Assembly (NCBI RefSeq): GCF_017873815.1
Contig: NZ_JAGGKQ010000009.1
Span: forward strand, 25,527 to 89,526
Length of the DNA: 64,000 bases
Source: Halorubrum alkaliphilum
GTDB taxonomy: Archaea > Halobacteriota > Halobacteria > Halobacteriales > Haloferacaceae
Direction: 5' to 3'
Shown here: positions 51,162 through 60,972 of the stretch, one piece after another
Layout: the number at the start of each line of letters is the position of its first letter
Numbering within the stretch: the stretch's first letter is position 1
Notes under the pieces: generated by a model
What the model saw: the letters and a program-made list of their open reading frames with translations, nothing else
Databases searched by the model: none
Told to the model about the DNA's origin: nothing
Position numbers and translations under genes: made by a program

Positions 51162-52229
51162 ATGAGTCTCGATGCCGACTGGCAGGCCGGGATCGACGCG
51201 GTCGATGCCGCCCTCATCGACGAGTATCAGAGCGACTTCCCGGTCGAGTCGCGCCCATTCGAGCGGGTCGCTCGCGATATCGCCGCCGAGACCGGGGCCG
51301 ACGTCGACGCCGCCGATCTGCTCGATCGGGTTTGTTCACTCCGTGACGACGGGGTCTTCCGGCGGTTCGGCGCGGTCCTCAATCCGCCCGTCATCGGATC
51401 CTCGACGCTCGCGGCGGTGCGAGCTCCCGACGACCGGTTCGACGAGATCGCCGAGGTGATCAACGGTTACCGGCAGGTGAACCACAACTACCGCCGCGAC
51501 CACGAGTGGAACCAGTGGTTTGTCGTCACCGCGGCCTCGCGGGAGAAACGCGACGCGATCCTCACGGAGATCGAGGATCAAACCGGCTGTGACGTGCTGA
51601 ACCTCCCGATGCTCACCGACTACTACATCGATCTGGAGTTCCCGGTGGTCAACCGGGATCGGTTCGCCAGAGAATCCCTTGAGACGACCGCCGTCTCGGC
51701 GACCCGGATCTCCGAGGACGCGAGGGGGGATCTCACACCCCTCGAAGCCGACCTCCTGATCGCGATCCAGGACGGCTTCCCGCTGTCAGCGACCCCCTAC
51801 GCGGATGTCGCTGCCGAGATCGATGCCGATGTCGACGACGTGCTCGCGGGCGTCGAACGGCTCCTCGCTGACGGCTGTATCAAGCGGATCGGCTGTGTCG
51901 TTAACCACGTCGTCACGGGGTTCACGAACAACTGTATGGTCGTCTGGGACGTGCCGGTCGACGAACTCGACGCGCGCGGCGAGGACGTCGGCAGTCTCCC
52001 GTACGTCACCCTCTGTTATCACCGCCCGCGCCGGCCCGATCAGGACTGGGAGTACAGCCTGTTCACCATGATCCACGGTCGGGAGGCCGATGTCGTGAAC
52101 GCGAAGATCGACGAGTTGGCGGCCGAACACCTCCCGTTTGAGCACGAACGCCTCTACTCGACGGAGACGCTCAAACAGACCGGCGCACGATACGACGAAC
52201 TCGTCGCCGAGGCCGGCGATGACGACTAA
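51162..52229 (+). CDS. ahbAB: Fused siroheme decarboxylase AhbA-AhbB
   Basis: This 355-aa protein has two Lrp/AsnC-like halves in one chain, each with a winged helix and an AsnC-type sensor domain. The first has 'GVFRRFGAVLNPPVIG' and 'YRQVNHNYRRDHEWNQWFVV'; the second has 'CIKRIGCVVNHVVTGFTNN' and 'VTLCYHRPRR...WEYSLFTMIHG'. The H-N-Y-R-R and C-Y-H-R motifs mark siroheme decarboxylases of the alternative heme pathway, not regulators. It converts siroheme to 12,18-didecarboxysiroheme (family knowledge). AhbC/AhbD are not in the window. Confidence 0.9.
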   Translation: MSLDADWQAGIDAVDAALIDEYQSDFPVESRPFERVARDIAAETGADVDAADLLDRVCSLRDDGVFRRFGAVLNPPVIGSSTLAAVRAPDDRFDEIAEVINGYRQVNHNYRRDHEWNQWFVVTAASREKRDAILTEIEDQTGCDVLNLPMLTDYYIDLEFPVVNRDRFARESLETTAVSATRISEDARGDLTPLEADLLIAIQDGFPLSATPYADVAAEIDADVDDVLAGVERLLADGCIKRIGCVVNHVVTGFTNNCMVVWDVPVDELDARGEDVGSLPYVTLCYHRPRRPDQDWEYSLFTMIHGREADVVNAKIDELAAEHLPFEHERLYSTETLKQTGARYDELVAEAGDDD

Positions 52230-52241
52230 CGGGTAGCCGTC

Positions 52242-53288
52242 TCATCCGTCGGCCCACTCGACGCCGTCGACGACGTCCACGAACCCCGCGCCGAACGCGC
52301 TGGCCGGGGTCGTGAACCCGTCGGGCGCGTCGCCCGCGCGCACTCGCTTGACCGCCGCCAGCGACGCCCCAACCGTGAGGTCGTACGGATCCGGGGTCTC
52401 CAAGCGGGCGACGGCGGTCTCTCCGTTCGTGGTCCGGGCTTCCCCCCAGACGAACACGCGATTCTTGGCCCGCTCCGCCGCCGAGGGGCCGTCGACGCGC
52501 GCGGAGACGACGCGGTCCAGCAGGTAGCGTATCGGGCGCGTGCCGAGTACCGGTCCGAACGGTCGCGACAGCCGGATCAGCCGGACGAGACGCGGGTGTA
52601 ACGCGGCGTACACCGTCACGTCGCTCACGCCGGTCGTGTGTGCCGCGGTGACCACGTCACCCCACGGCACTGCCATCGCCGACCGCGTTCCCCGTCCGAA
52701 GTCGATCTCCCGGGTCCGGCTCGCGATCGGCAGCCGGATCAGCCGATCACCCTCGCGGACCACCGTCCCCTCGCCGAGCCCCCGGATCGCGGTCCGGGCG
52801 GTTCCGCGGGAGACCGCCCCGTCGGCGTCGAACCCGAGCGCGAGCGATGTCGCGTCCGGGAGCCGTTCGACCAGTCGTGCCGCGAGACAGTCGGTCGGAA
52901 CCACGTCGAAGCCAACGCCCGGAAGCAGAGTCGTGCCCGCCGCGGCCGCCTCGTCGCCTCGGTCGGCGAGCTCCGCGAACACGCCGAACTCTCCGGTCAC
53001 GTCCAAGTAGTCGGTTCCCGCCTCCAGACACGCGTCGACGAGCGGCGCAGCGGTCGCGGCGAACGGTCCGGCACAGTTGAGGACGGCCTCAACGTCGCGA
53101 ACACTGTCGGCGACCGTCTCCGGGATCGCCAGCCCGAACTCCCGGACCGAGCACCGCAGCTCACGACCCAGCTCGCGGAGCGCGTCGCCGTCGCGGCCGG
53201 CGAGGATCGGGTCGAGTCCGCGGTCGACCGCCTCGCGCGCCACGAGTTCGCCGGTGTACCCGTACGCGCCGTAGAGGAGGAACGTCAC
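52242..53288 (-). CDS. Saccharopine dehydrogenase-like NAD(P)-binding reductase
   Basis: This 348-aa protein has a Rossmann fold at its N-terminus (FLLYGAYGYTGELVARE) and the typical 'LAGRDGDALRELG', 'AVLNCAGPFAATAAPLVDACLEAGTDYLDVTGE' block of the trans-acting enoyl reductase/saccharopine dehydrogenase group. The GTG at 53288 is chosen because it places the Rossmann strand at the N-terminus; the ATG at 53363 adds a Gly-rich unrelated stretch. Mycobacterial relatives reduce lipid precursors; the substrate here is unknown. It is convergent with ahbAB. Confidence 0.85.
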   Translation of the reverse strand: MTFLLYGAYGYTGELVAREAVDRGLDPILAGRDGDALRELGRELRCSVREFGLAIPETVADSVRDVEAVLNCAGPFAATAAPLVDACLEAGTDYLDVTGEFGVFAELADRGDEAAAAGTTLLPGVGFDVVPTDCLAARLVERLPDATSLALGFDADGAVSRGTARTAIRGLGEGTVVREGDRLIRLPIASRTREIDFGRGTRSAMAVPWGDVVTAAHTTGVSDVTVYAALHPRLVRLIRLSRPFGPVLGTRPIRYLLDRVVSARVDGPSAAERAKNRVFVWGEARTTNGETAVARLETPDPYDLTVGASLAAVKRVRAGDAPDGFTTPASAFGAGFVDVVDGVEWADG

Positions 53289-53491
53289 GGCCGACGTTCG
53301 GACTCGAACCCACTTGAGCCCTCCTCCGCCTGCCCCGGTCGGGTCCGCCTCCGTGCTACCCACTCCTGACGAGGACCCGACGACCTATATTCGAAGCCGC
53401 GGCCATCTCCGCCGTGACCTGAGTCGAGCCCCGGGACGGGAGGCGGGTGTGTGGCAGTCGTCCCGGGTCGGAAGCGCCGCCTGCTCGTCAT

Positions 53492-55240
53492 TCACAAGCG
53501 ATTACGGAGCCGCTCGGCCGTTTTCTCGCCGACGCCGTTGACGTCGGTAAGGTCCTCGATCGACGCCTCGCGGATGTTCTCGACGGAGCCGAACCGTCGG
53601 AGCAGTCGCTTCCGGGTCTCCGGACCGACGCCCGGAACGTCGTCGAGCACCGTCCGTACCTCGTCGCGGACGGTCTGGTGATACTGGACCGCAAAGCGGT
53701 GCGCCTCGTCGCGGACCCGCTGGAGGAGGTGGAGCTCCGGGGCGTCGTCGGGCCACCGGAGGGTGCCGTCGGGCGTCACCACGAGCTCCTCGGCCTTCGC
53801 GAGCGCGACGACCGGCACATCCCACCCAGCCTCCGCGAGCGCGTCCCGTGCTGCGCCGAGCTGTCCCTCTCCACCGTCGATCAGCAACAGGTCCGGATCG
53901 GGACGGTCGTCGCGTTCCTCGACGGCACGGGTCGCTCGCCACCGGACCAGCTCGCGCATGTTGGCGTAGTCGTCGTTGCGGTCGGTGAGCTTCTTCCGCC
54001 GATAGTCGCTCGTTTCGGCGCTCCCGTCGACGAAACAGACGTCGGACCCGACGACCGCGGTGCCCGACGCGTGGCTCACGTCGAACCCCTCGATCCGCTC
54101 CGGGCGGTCGATCCCGAGCCGGTCGCCGAGCGCGCCTATCGGATCGTCACGACCGCCACGCTTTCGGGCGTTCTTGAGCGCGAGCTCGACCAGTTTCGCT
54201 TCCCGACCTGCTCCGGGAACCCGCACCGCGACGCCCTCGCTCTCCAGCCAGTCGACCACGTCGTCGTCGGGACGTTCCGCGAGAAGGACGGCGTCCGGGA
54301 ACTCCCGCTCCGCGTAGTACTGGGTGAGAAACGCGGACAACACGGCTGCGGGCGTGTTCGTTTCTCCTTCGTCACCGTCGGTCTCCGGGGCGTCGAGTCG
54401 GTGACGCTCCCGGTCGACGAGCTGTCCCCGCTCGCTGTGGAGCCGCGCCACGCGGGCAACGGTACCCTCGACGGCGGCCGCCAACACGTCGACGGTTCGG
54501 TCGTCGGACCGACCACTCACCGCCTCGCCGCCCTCGCCGTGGAACGCCTCGACCGCTTCGAGGCGGTCCCGGAGGTTGGCAGCGCGCTCGAACTCGGCGT
54601 TCTCGGCGGCTGCCTCCATCTGTCGTCGGAGCGGATCGGCGAGGACGCCCGTCTCCCCCTCGAAGAAGCGCCGCGCTGCGGCCACGTCCTCGGCGTAGCT
54701 CTCGGGGTCGATCTCGCCGGTACAGGGGGCCGAGCAGATCCCCATCTCGTAGTCGAGGCACGGTCGGTCGCGGTTCGCGTACTTGTGGTCGGAGCAGCCA
54801 CGGAGCCGGTATTCGTTGCGGATCGCCTTGACGACCGTTTCGACGCGTCCCTTGTTTGTGAACGGTCCGTACGCGACCGCGCCCTCCTCCGGATCACGCG
54901 TTATTTCGATCCGCGGGACCGAGTGGTCGGAAAAAGCGACGAGCGGGTACGACTTGTCGTCTTTCAATCGAACGTTGTACCGCGGCTGGAGCCGCTTTAT
55001 CAGGTTTGCCTCCAGAAGGAGCGCCTGCGTCTCGGTGTCGGTAACGGCGAACTCGATCCGTTCGGCGCGCCCGACCATTCCGCGAATACGCCCGGAGCGC
55101 GGATCCGTGTACGATCGAACTCGGTCGCGGAGGTCGACCGCTTTCCCGACGTATACGGTCGTCTCGCCGGCTCGGAACTGATAGACGCCGGGCTCCGCCG
55201 GGAGGGCCGCGGCCCGCTCGCGCACGGCGTCTGCGTCCAT
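53492..55240 (-). CDS. uvrC: UvrC, excinuclease ABC subunit C
   Basis: This 582-aa dual-incision nuclease of nucleotide excision repair. The N-terminal GIY-YIG domain is present ([18 protein letters not shown]). A Cys-rich segment follows ('[30 protein letters not shown]'), then a UVR helix (around '[23 protein letters not shown]'), the RNase-H-like domain ('[21 protein letters not shown]', '[15 protein letters not shown]') and C-terminal helix-hairpin-helix ('[18 protein letters not shown]'). It is full length; UvrA/UvrB are elsewhere. Confidence 0.97.
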   Translation of the reverse strand: MDADAVRERAAALPAEPGVYQFRAGETTVYVGKAVDLRDRVRSYTDPRSGRIRGMVGRAERIEFAVTDTETQALLLEANLIKRLQPRYNVRLKDDKSYPLVAFSDHSVPRIEITRDPEEGAVAYGPFTNKGRVETVVKAIRNEYRLRGCSDHKYANRDRPCLDYEMGICSAPCTGEIDPESYAEDVAAARRFFEGETGVLADPLRRQMEAAAENAEFERAANLRDRLEAVEAFHGEGGEAVSGRSDDRTVDVLAAAVEGTVARVARLHSERGQLVDRERHRLDAPETDGDEGETNTPAAVLSAFLTQYYAEREFPDAVLLAERPDDDVVDWLESEGVAVRVPGAGREAKLVELALKNARKRGGRDDPIGALGDRLGIDRPERIEGFDVSHASGTAVVGSDVCFVDGSAETSDYRRKKLTDRNDDYANMRELVRWRATRAVEERDDRPDPDLLLIDGGEGQLGAARDALAEAGWDVPVVALAKAEELVVTPDGTLRWPDDAPELHLLQRVRDEAHRFAVQYHQTVRDEVRTVLDDVPGVGPETRKRLLRRFGSVENIREASIEDLTDVNGVGEKTAERLRNRL

Positions 55241-55396
55241 CGATACTCGGATCCCCGTAGCCGCCCAACGGGTTTGAACGCTGCGTCATCGTGGTCCCCC
55301 GCGGTCTCACGGTCTACCGATCGATCGGTCCGCCGGTCCGTCGGTCCGCCGTTCGACCCTTCCGCTAGTTATCAAACTCGAATTTCGGAGAGAACC

Positions 55397-55405
55397 GCTT
55401 ATGCG
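55397..55405 (+). promoter_or_regulatory. TATA-like box of the transducer gene
   Basis: GCTTATGCG lies 23-31 bp before the ATG at 55428. It overlaps an in-frame ATG at 55401, which is rejected as the start. Confidence 0.5.
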
Positions 55406-55427
55406 GGTGGTTCAAAGACTGTGTTCC

Positions 55428-57029
55428 ATGAGTGGAATCCGAGGACTACTCCGCCGCGTGTTCGGGCGGGAAACGGAGTCCCGGTCGATGCCCGACGGCG
55501 GGGTGGTCGTCGACGAACCGACCGACAACGGTCCGGATACCGGCGCTACCGAAGCCGCACGGCACACGGTCTCGGAAGCGGAGGGCGTCGACCGCGCCGA
55601 AACCCTCGCCGGAGCCGGCTTCAAGCAGGTGTTCAACGCGACGGGCGTTCCGACGTTCATCCTCGATCGCGAGGGCAACGTCGCCGAATGGAACGAATCG
55701 ATCGCCTCGCTCACCGGCGTCGCCCGCGAAGACGCGGTCGGCCACGACCACGTCTCGGAGCTGTTCTACCCGGACAACCGCCGAGCCGACACGCTCGCCG
55801 ACAAGGTCCTCGACGCGCCCGAGGCCGCCGACGAGGTGTACGACGTCGAACCCTGCGATTCGGCCCGAAACCGCTACCGCGACACCAGCACGATGGTCGA
55901 CCGTCACGGCGAGGAGAAACACATCGAGTTCACCGCCACGCCCCTGTACGACGGCGACGAACTCGTGGGGGTGACGGAGGTCGTCATCGACCGCACGGAG
56001 AACGTCGTGGAGCGGGACGCGACGAGGCAGCTCGTCTCCGAGATCCGCCGGACCGCCGAGGCGATCGGTGACGGAAACCTCGACGCCCGCGCCGTTTGCC
56101 ACGAGGAGTGTGAGTCCCTCGACGACGGCCTGCTCCGCGTCATCGGCGTGGTCAATGAGATGGCCGAACGACTCCAGGACCTCTCGGAGAGCGTCCACGA
56201 ACAGGCCCGCGAGATCGATTCCACCGTGACGGAGGCGAGCGAGGCGGCCGCGACCATCGCCGAGAACGTCGACGAGCAGAACGAACTGTTGGAGGAGGGC
56301 GTCTCCGAGATGCAGTCCTTCTCGGCCGGGATGGAAGAGGTCGCGGCCACTGCCGACCAGGTCGACGCCGCGGCATCGTCGGCCCGGGATGCCGCGGCCG
56401 AGGGACTCGACGCGAGCAGCGACGCTCGCGAGGCGACGGAGGACGTGGTCGATATCGGCGACGAGCTGGTCGACAGCGTCGGGGCGCTCTCCGACCGGAT
56501 GGACGACATCGAAGAGGTGATCGAGGTCATCTCCGACGTCGCCGAACAGACGAACCTGCTCGCGCTCAACGCGAACATCGAGGCCGCGAGGGCCGGCGAG
56601 GAGGGTGACGGCTTCGCGGTCGTCGCCGAGGAGGTGAAGAAGCTCGCGGACGAGACGCGGGGCCACACCGAGGCGATCACGGAGAGCCTCGACGAGCTAC
56701 AGACTCAGTCGGATCAGACCTCGACGGCGGTCGAACGCTCCCACGAGCGCATCGAGGACGCCGGCGCGGAGATCGAGACGGTGCTCGACTCCCTCGAGGA
56801 GATCGCGGACGCGGTCGACGAGGCGGCGGACGGGGTCGCCGAGGTCGCGCGGACTACTGACGACCAGGCGGCGACCGTCGAGGAGCTCACGGCGACGCTG
56901 GAGTCCGTCCGGGACCGCTCCGATCGGACCGAGGAGGCGACCGACCGGATCGTGACCGCGACCGACGATCAGGAAGCGGCCGTCGACGAGCTGATAACGC
57001 GGGTCGAACGGCTCGATTCCAGGACCTGA
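55428..57029 (+). CDS. Soluble PAS-containing methyl-accepting transducer (Htr-like)
   Basis: This 533-aa cytoplasmic signal transducer has no transmembrane helix. A PAS domain occupies about residues 60-170 ('FNATGVPTFILDREGNVAEWNESIASLTG'). A HAMP-like linker follows, then a long coiled-coil methyl-accepting domain with the highly conserved hairpin tip 'VISDVAEQTNLLALNANIEAARAGEEG', which contacts CheA/CheW. Glu/Gln-rich heptads around it provide methylation sites. It probably reports an internal cue such as redox or energy to the flagellar motor (inference). Confidence 0.93.
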   Translation: MSGIRGLLRRVFGRETESRSMPDGGVVVDEPTDNGPDTGATEAARHTVSEAEGVDRAETLAGAGFKQVFNATGVPTFILDREGNVAEWNESIASLTGVAREDAVGHDHVSELFYPDNRRADTLADKVLDAPEAADEVYDVEPCDSARNRYRDTSTMVDRHGEEKHIEFTATPLYDGDELVGVTEVVIDRTENVVERDATRQLVSEIRRTAEAIGDGNLDARAVCHEECESLDDGLLRVIGVVNEMAERLQDLSESVHEQAREIDSTVTEASEAAATIAENVDEQNELLEEGVSEMQSFSAGMEEVAATADQVDAAASSARDAAAEGLDASSDAREATEDVVDIGDELVDSVGALSDRMDDIEEVIEVISDVAEQTNLLALNANIEAARAGEEGDGFAVVAEEVKKLADETRGHTEAITESLDELQTQSDQTSTAVERSHERIEDAGAEIETVLDSLEEIADAVDEAADGVAEVARTTDDQAATVEELTATLESVRDRSDRTEEATDRIVTATDDQEAAVDELITRVERLDSRT

Positions 57030-57093
57030 TCGGCAGGAGTCGACGCTGACCCGCGTCCGGAGCGACGGGACCCGGATTCCGCCGCCGCCGAAC

Positions 57094-57100
57094 GTTTAAC
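57094..57100 (+). promoter_or_regulatory. TATA-like box of the P450 gene
   Basis: GTTTAAC lies 24-30 bp before the ATG at 57124. Confidence 0.45.
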
Positions 57101-57123
57101 CTCGATGAGCGCGTATTTCTTTC

Positions 57124-58518
57124 ATGTCCGTCACGCCGCCCGGACCCATCGGCGATCCCCTCTTCGGCAACGGTCGCCAGTTCGCTGACGACCCGTTCAC
57201 GTTCATGCGCGCCTGCGCCGACAGCTACGGCGACGTCGTCCGGTTCGACCTCGGGCCGCGCGAGACGTACCTGCTCACGAACCCCGCCGACATCGAGCGC
57301 GTGCTCGTGAGCGAGGCGGAGCGGTACCGGAAACCCCAGTTCGGCGACGACGCGATGGGGACCTTGCTCGGCGACGGGCTCCTGTTGAGCGAGGGCGAAA
57401 CGTGGCGCAAACAGCGGAGCCTCGCGAACCCGTCGTTCCACACCCGGCGTATCGGTGCGCTCACGGGGACGATGGTCGGCCACACGGAATCGCACTTGGC
57501 GGAGTGGGAGCCCGGGGAGGTGGTCGACATCCAACTGGAGGTCGCCCGACTCACCGTACGGATCATCGTCTCGGCGATGTTTGGCGCGGATATCACCGAC
57601 GAGGAGGTGGCGACGGTCCAGGAGAACCTCGAACCGCTCGGCGCACGGTTCGAGCCGGACCCCCGACGCTTCCTGATCCCCGACTGGGTGCCGACCGCCG
57701 AGAACCGGGCGTTCAACGAGGCGGTCGGAACGCTGGAGGACGTGATCGACGATATCGTCGAGCGACGGCGGGGGACCGAACGCGACCCGACCGTCGACCC
57801 CGCAGGTCCCGACGGGACGGCCGTTTCCGGTCCGCCCGGAGACGCCGGCGGCGACCTACCGATGGACCTCCTCTCGGTGCTACTCCGCGCTCGCGACCGC
57901 GGCGAACAGACCGACGAGAACCTCCGTGACGAGATGGTGACGATGCTGTTGGCGGGCCACGACACGACCGCGCTCGCGTTGACGTACACGTTCTACTTGC
58001 TCTCGAAGCACCCGGAGGCTCGCGAGCGCGTCGAACGCGAGGCCGACGCGGCGACGGCGGAGGGATCGCCCGACGCCGCCGACGTTCGGGGGATGGAGTA
58101 CACGGAGCGCGTGCTCAACGAGGCGATGCGGCTGTATCCGCCGGTGTATTTGCTGTTCCGCGAACCGAAACTCGATGTGAAGGTCGACGGCTACCGGATC
58201 CCCGAGGGCTCCGCGCTGATGTGCTCACAGTGGGTCGTCCACCGCTCGTCGCGGTGGTACGACGACCCGGACGCGTTCGACCCCGACCGCTGGCTCCCCG
58301 AACGCCGGAGCGCGCGGCCGCGGTTCTCGTATTTCCCCTTCGGCGGCGGGCCGCGCCACTGTATCGGGAAGGCGTTCTCGCTTCTGGAGGCAAAGCTCAT
58401 CCTCGCGTCCGTTTGCTCGCGGTACGAACTCGACTACGAGGGCCCGGAGCTCTCCCTGCGCGGGTCGCTGACGATGCACCCGAACCATCCGGTGCCGATG
58501 CGGCTGCGGGAGAGGTAG
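57124..58518 (+). CDS. Cytochrome P450 (CYP174-like haloarchaeal type)
   Basis: This 464-aa heme-thiolate monooxygenase. The I-helix oxygen-activation motif is AGHDTTALAL, the K-helix E-x2-R is in 'LNEAMRLYPPV', and the heme ligand Cys is in FPFGGGPRHCIGKAFSLLEA. No N-terminal membrane anchor is present, so it is soluble. Haloarchaeal P450s of this shape are often named CYP174; the substrate is unknown. A redox partner (ferredoxin) is not adjacent. Confidence 0.95.
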   Translation: MSVTPPGPIGDPLFGNGRQFADDPFTFMRACADSYGDVVRFDLGPRETYLLTNPADIERVLVSEAERYRKPQFGDDAMGTLLGDGLLLSEGETWRKQRSLANPSFHTRRIGALTGTMVGHTESHLAEWEPGEVVDIQLEVARLTVRIIVSAMFGADITDEEVATVQENLEPLGARFEPDPRRFLIPDWVPTAENRAFNEAVGTLEDVIDDIVERRRGTERDPTVDPAGPDGTAVSGPPGDAGGDLPMDLLSVLLRARDRGEQTDENLRDEMVTMLLAGHDTTALALTYTFYLLSKHPEARERVEREADAATAEGSPDAADVRGMEYTERVLNEAMRLYPPVYLLFREPKLDVKVDGYRIPEGSALMCSQWVVHRSSRWYDDPDAFDPDRWLPERRSARPRFSYFPFGGGPRHCIGKAFSLLEAKLILASVCSRYELDYEGPELSLRGSLTMHPNHPVPMRLRER

Positions 58519-58545
58519 GCCGGCGATTCGGTCCGGGAGCCGGGT

Positions 58546-59118
58546 TCACGCTTGGAGGCCCACCGTCTCCGCCACCTCTCGGAACTCGGCGTCGTACAGA
58601 TCGAGCGCATGAACCCGCCACGTGACCGGGTCGATATCGGTGTTGAGGAGCCGTTCCATCGTTTTCCGGCTCGGATCCCCGCCCCGCGCCACCGTGACGT
58701 GTGGAACGTAGCCGTCCCCCTCGATCTCATCGACCGGGTCGATCAGTCGGCAGAGTCGCCGATGGAGCCGCACGAGTTCCCGGCTCTCGACCGCGAGATA
58801 GGCGACTACCGCGCCGTCGTTTCCAAACGCGTCGTCTTCCTCCCCGAACGCGTCGATCCCGGTTACCGACGCCCGAAACGGGTCGGTGTCGGCGAGAACC
58901 GGACGGATCGTCTCCCGCAGCCGACCGAGCGCCTCCTCCCGTGCCCGGTCGTCCGTTCCACGCGTATACCGGTCCGACTTTCCTACGTCTTCGACGCCGA
59001 CCCGCTTACAGACGAGAGTGTGCCGATCCCGGATCCGATCGAACCCCGAGAGTTTCGGCTGGAGCTCTGTCGCGAGGCGATCGATGGCCGGTGGTAATGG
59101 AACGTTAACGCTGAACAT
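58546..59118 (-). CDS. 2'-5' RNA ligase / 2H phosphoesterase family protein
   Basis: This 190-aa protein carries two HxTx-type catalytic motifs, 'RHTLVCKRVG' (His33) and 'VPHVTVARGG' (second His), the hallmark of 2H phosphoesterases such as ThpR/LigT. In archaea these act on 2'-5' RNA links or cyclic phosphates; the physiological role is unclear. An acidic mid-insertion (GIDAFGEEDDAFGNDGAVV) is haloarchaea-like. It is convergent with P450. Confidence 0.85.
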   Translation of the reverse strand: MFSVNVPLPPAIDRLATELQPKLSGFDRIRDRHTLVCKRVGVEDVGKSDRYTRGTDDRAREEALGRLRETIRPVLADTDPFRASVTGIDAFGEEDDAFGNDGAVVAYLAVESRELVRLHRRLCRLIDPVDEIEGDGYVPHVTVARGGDPSRKTMERLLNTDIDPVTWRVHALDLYDAEFREVAETVGLQA

Positions 59119-59346
59119 GATTTAATCGAGATCGGGAGACCGCGAATCGATCGACCGGATTCGGTCCTTTCGTATCGTTCCCCGGCTCCGGCCCGTAACG
59201 AGCGCATCGATCTCCAGCCGAAACATCCGTTGGGCTGGAGCGTACACGGGATTCACTCGGTGGAACGTGAGTTCCCGGGGTCGAATTCTCTCCGGACATG
59301 GCGGAGAGACGCGACGACCGTTCAAAACGCTCCCGCTCGCTTCGTT

Positions 59347-59424
59347 GCCCTCGCCGCACTCCCACGTTGCCCTCGCCGCACTCCCACGTTGCCCTCGCCG
59401 CACTCCCACGTTGCCCTCGCCGCA
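59347..59424 (+). repeat. 3.5 tandem copies of a 22-bp unit upstream of serB
   Basis: The unit GCCCTCGCCGCACTCCCACG plus TT repeats exactly three times (59347-59412) with a fourth 12-bp part. It is in the 365-bp gap 59119-59483 and ends 60 bp before the serB ATG. The left part of the gap, 59119-59346, contains a likely promoter for the 2H gene but no gene. Confidence 0.9.
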
Positions 59425-59450
59425 TCCAACCGCGCTTGCGGCGACCGCGC

Positions 59451-59460
59451 GGTTAAATAC
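59451..59460 (+). promoter_or_regulatory. TATA-like box of serB
   Basis: GGTTAAATAC lies 24-33 bp before the serB ATG at 59484, right after the tandem repeats. Confidence 0.6.
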
Positions 59461-59483
59461 CCCTTCGCGATCAACGTAGGGTC

Positions 59484-60131
59484 ATGAGTCTCATTGCGTT
59501 CGACTTCGACGGCACGCTCTCGGATTCCGAGATGACGGTCTTGCTCGCGGAGCGGGCGGGCGTCGCCGACGAGGTCGCCGAGATCACGGAGCGAGCGATG
59601 AACGACGAGATCAGCTACGCCGAGAGCCTCTATCGTCGAGTCGATCTGCTCGGCGGGCTCTCCAAATCGGAGGTCGAAGCGGCGTTCGACGAGGTTCGGA
59701 TCCGGCCCGGCTCGGCCCGGCTAATCCGCCGCCTCCGCGAGAACGGCCACCACGTCGCGGTGCTCACCGGCGGCTTCGAGCGCGGCGTCGAGCGCGCGCT
59801 GGAACGCGAGGGTGTCACGGTCGACACGGTCGTCGCCAACCGCCTCCCGATGGCGAACGGCGCGCTCACTGGTGAGGCCGAAGGACCGCTGATCGAGGGA
59901 ACCAAGGACGACGCGTTGGAGTCGTTGGCGGCGGATATCGGCGTTCCCATGGCCTCCACGGTCGCGGTCGGCGACGGCGCGAACGACCTCCCGATGCTGG
60001 AGGTCGCCGGGCTCTCGGTCGGGTTCGTCCCGAAGGACGCGGTCCGTCCCGTCTGTGACGCCGTCGTCGCGTCGATGTACCGTCTCGGGAAAGTGCTGGA
60101 AGCACACGGCGTGCTCTCGGCGAAGTCGTAA
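59484..60131 (+). CDS. serB: Phosphoserine phosphatase (HAD family)
   Basis: This 215-aa HAD hydrolase is in the last step of serine synthesis. Motif I is FDFDGTLSDSE (nucleophile Asp). Motif II is in VLTGGFERG. Motif III/IV is VGDGANDLPML, which with 'KDDALESLA' fits SerB/ThrH-like enzymes. 'LIEGTKDDALE' is typical of SerB. Other HAD phosphatases cannot be fully excluded. crtY starts 58 bp downstream on the same strand. Confidence 0.88.
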   Translation: MSLIAFDFDGTLSDSEMTVLLAERAGVADEVAEITERAMNDEISYAESLYRRVDLLGGLSKSEVEAAFDEVRIRPGSARLIRRLRENGHHVAVLTGGFERGVERALEREGVTVDTVVANRLPMANGALTGEAEGPLIEGTKDDALESLAADIGVPMASTVAVGDGANDLPMLEVAGLSVGFVPKDAVRPVCDAVVASMYRLGKVLEAHGVLSAKS

Positions 60132-60189
60132 ACCCTTATTCGGGCTCCGGTCGAACGTCAACCATGGCCGATATCGCCGGGGTGCGTCG

Positions 60190-60972
60190 ATGATACCCAC
60201 CCTGACGTACCTCCAGTTCCACCTCGTTTTTAGTTTCCCTCTCCTCGCTATCCTGTGGTACGTCGCACCGCGATACGACGCAGTCCGTCGGCGGCGCGCG
60301 ACGGCCGGGATCGCGATCCTCGTTGCCATCGCGTACGCGTACACGACGCCGTGGATCAGCTACATGATCCGCTGCGGCGCGTGGTGGTACGCCGACGGCG
60401 CGGTACTCGTCCGGGCGCTGTCGATCCCGCTTGGCGAGTATCTCTACTTCGCGATCCAGACGCTGATAGTCGCGTTCGTTCTCCATCGGCTCGGCTTCGA
60501 CCCGACGTTCCGCGACGGCGACTTCGACTGGAAACCGAGGGTTGCGGGGGTGCTAGTCAGCGTCTCGATGGTGGTTGTCGGCCTCTGGCTCGTCTCGCTC
60601 GGCGACTCGTACCTCTACCTCGGCGGCTTGGTCGCGTGGGTCGGCCCGGTGCTCGCGCTTCAGTGGAGCGTCGGCGGCGGCTACCTCGCTCGAACGCCAC
60701 GCGTGTGGCTGACGGCGACGCTCGTGCCGTCCCTCTACTTCTGGGTCGTCGACCGGATCGCGATCGGCATGGGCACGTGGATCATCTCCGACACCTACAC
60801 GACCGGGATCGCCGTCTTCGGGCTCCCTATTGAGGAGATGCTCTTTTTCGCGTCAGCCAGCCTCATGACGATCAACGGGCTCGTCCTGTTCGAGTGGGTG
60901 CTCGACTGGAACGACCGCCGGGGGGACCCGGACGGATCGCCGATTGACGCGCTCGACCCCGCCGATGGCTGA
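60190..60972 (+). CDS. crtY: Lycopene beta-cyclase (archaeal, heterodimeric-type fused)
   Basis: This 260-aa integral membrane enzyme cyclises both ends of lycopene to beta-carotene. It has seven hydrophobic helices in two repeat units, each with the lycopene-cyclase-domain signature: 'PWISYMIRCGAWWY...IPLGEYLYFAIQ' and 'DRIAIGMGTWIISDTYTTGIAVFGLPIEEMLFFA'. The PLGEYLYF and PIEEMLFF blocks mark the two fused CrtYc/CrtYd halves. It overlaps the blh start by 8 bp. Confidence 0.95.
   Translation: MIPTLTYLQFHLVFSFPLLAILWYVAPRYDAVRRRRATAGIAILVAIAYAYTTPWISYMIRCGAWWYADGAVLVRALSIPLGEYLYFAIQTLIVAFVLHRLGFDPTFRDGDFDWKPRVAGVLVSVSMVVVGLWLVSLGDSYLYLGGLVAWVGPVLALQWSVGGGYLARTPRVWLTATLVPSLYFWVVDRIAIGMGTWIISDTYTTGIAVFGLPIEEMLFFASASLMTINGLVLFEWVLDWNDRRGDPDGSPIDALDPADG

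Noticed and set aside
51162..52229. Lrp/AsnC transcription regulator
   Set aside because: The domains look AsnC-like, but both halves carry the siroheme decarboxylase motifs.
53447..56071. 874-codon plus-strand frame
   Set aside because: It is antisense to uvrC and then out of frame with the transducer; the residues show no domains.
59347..59424. CRISPR array
   Set aside because: Contiguous 22-bp units without spacers; a simple tandem repeat.
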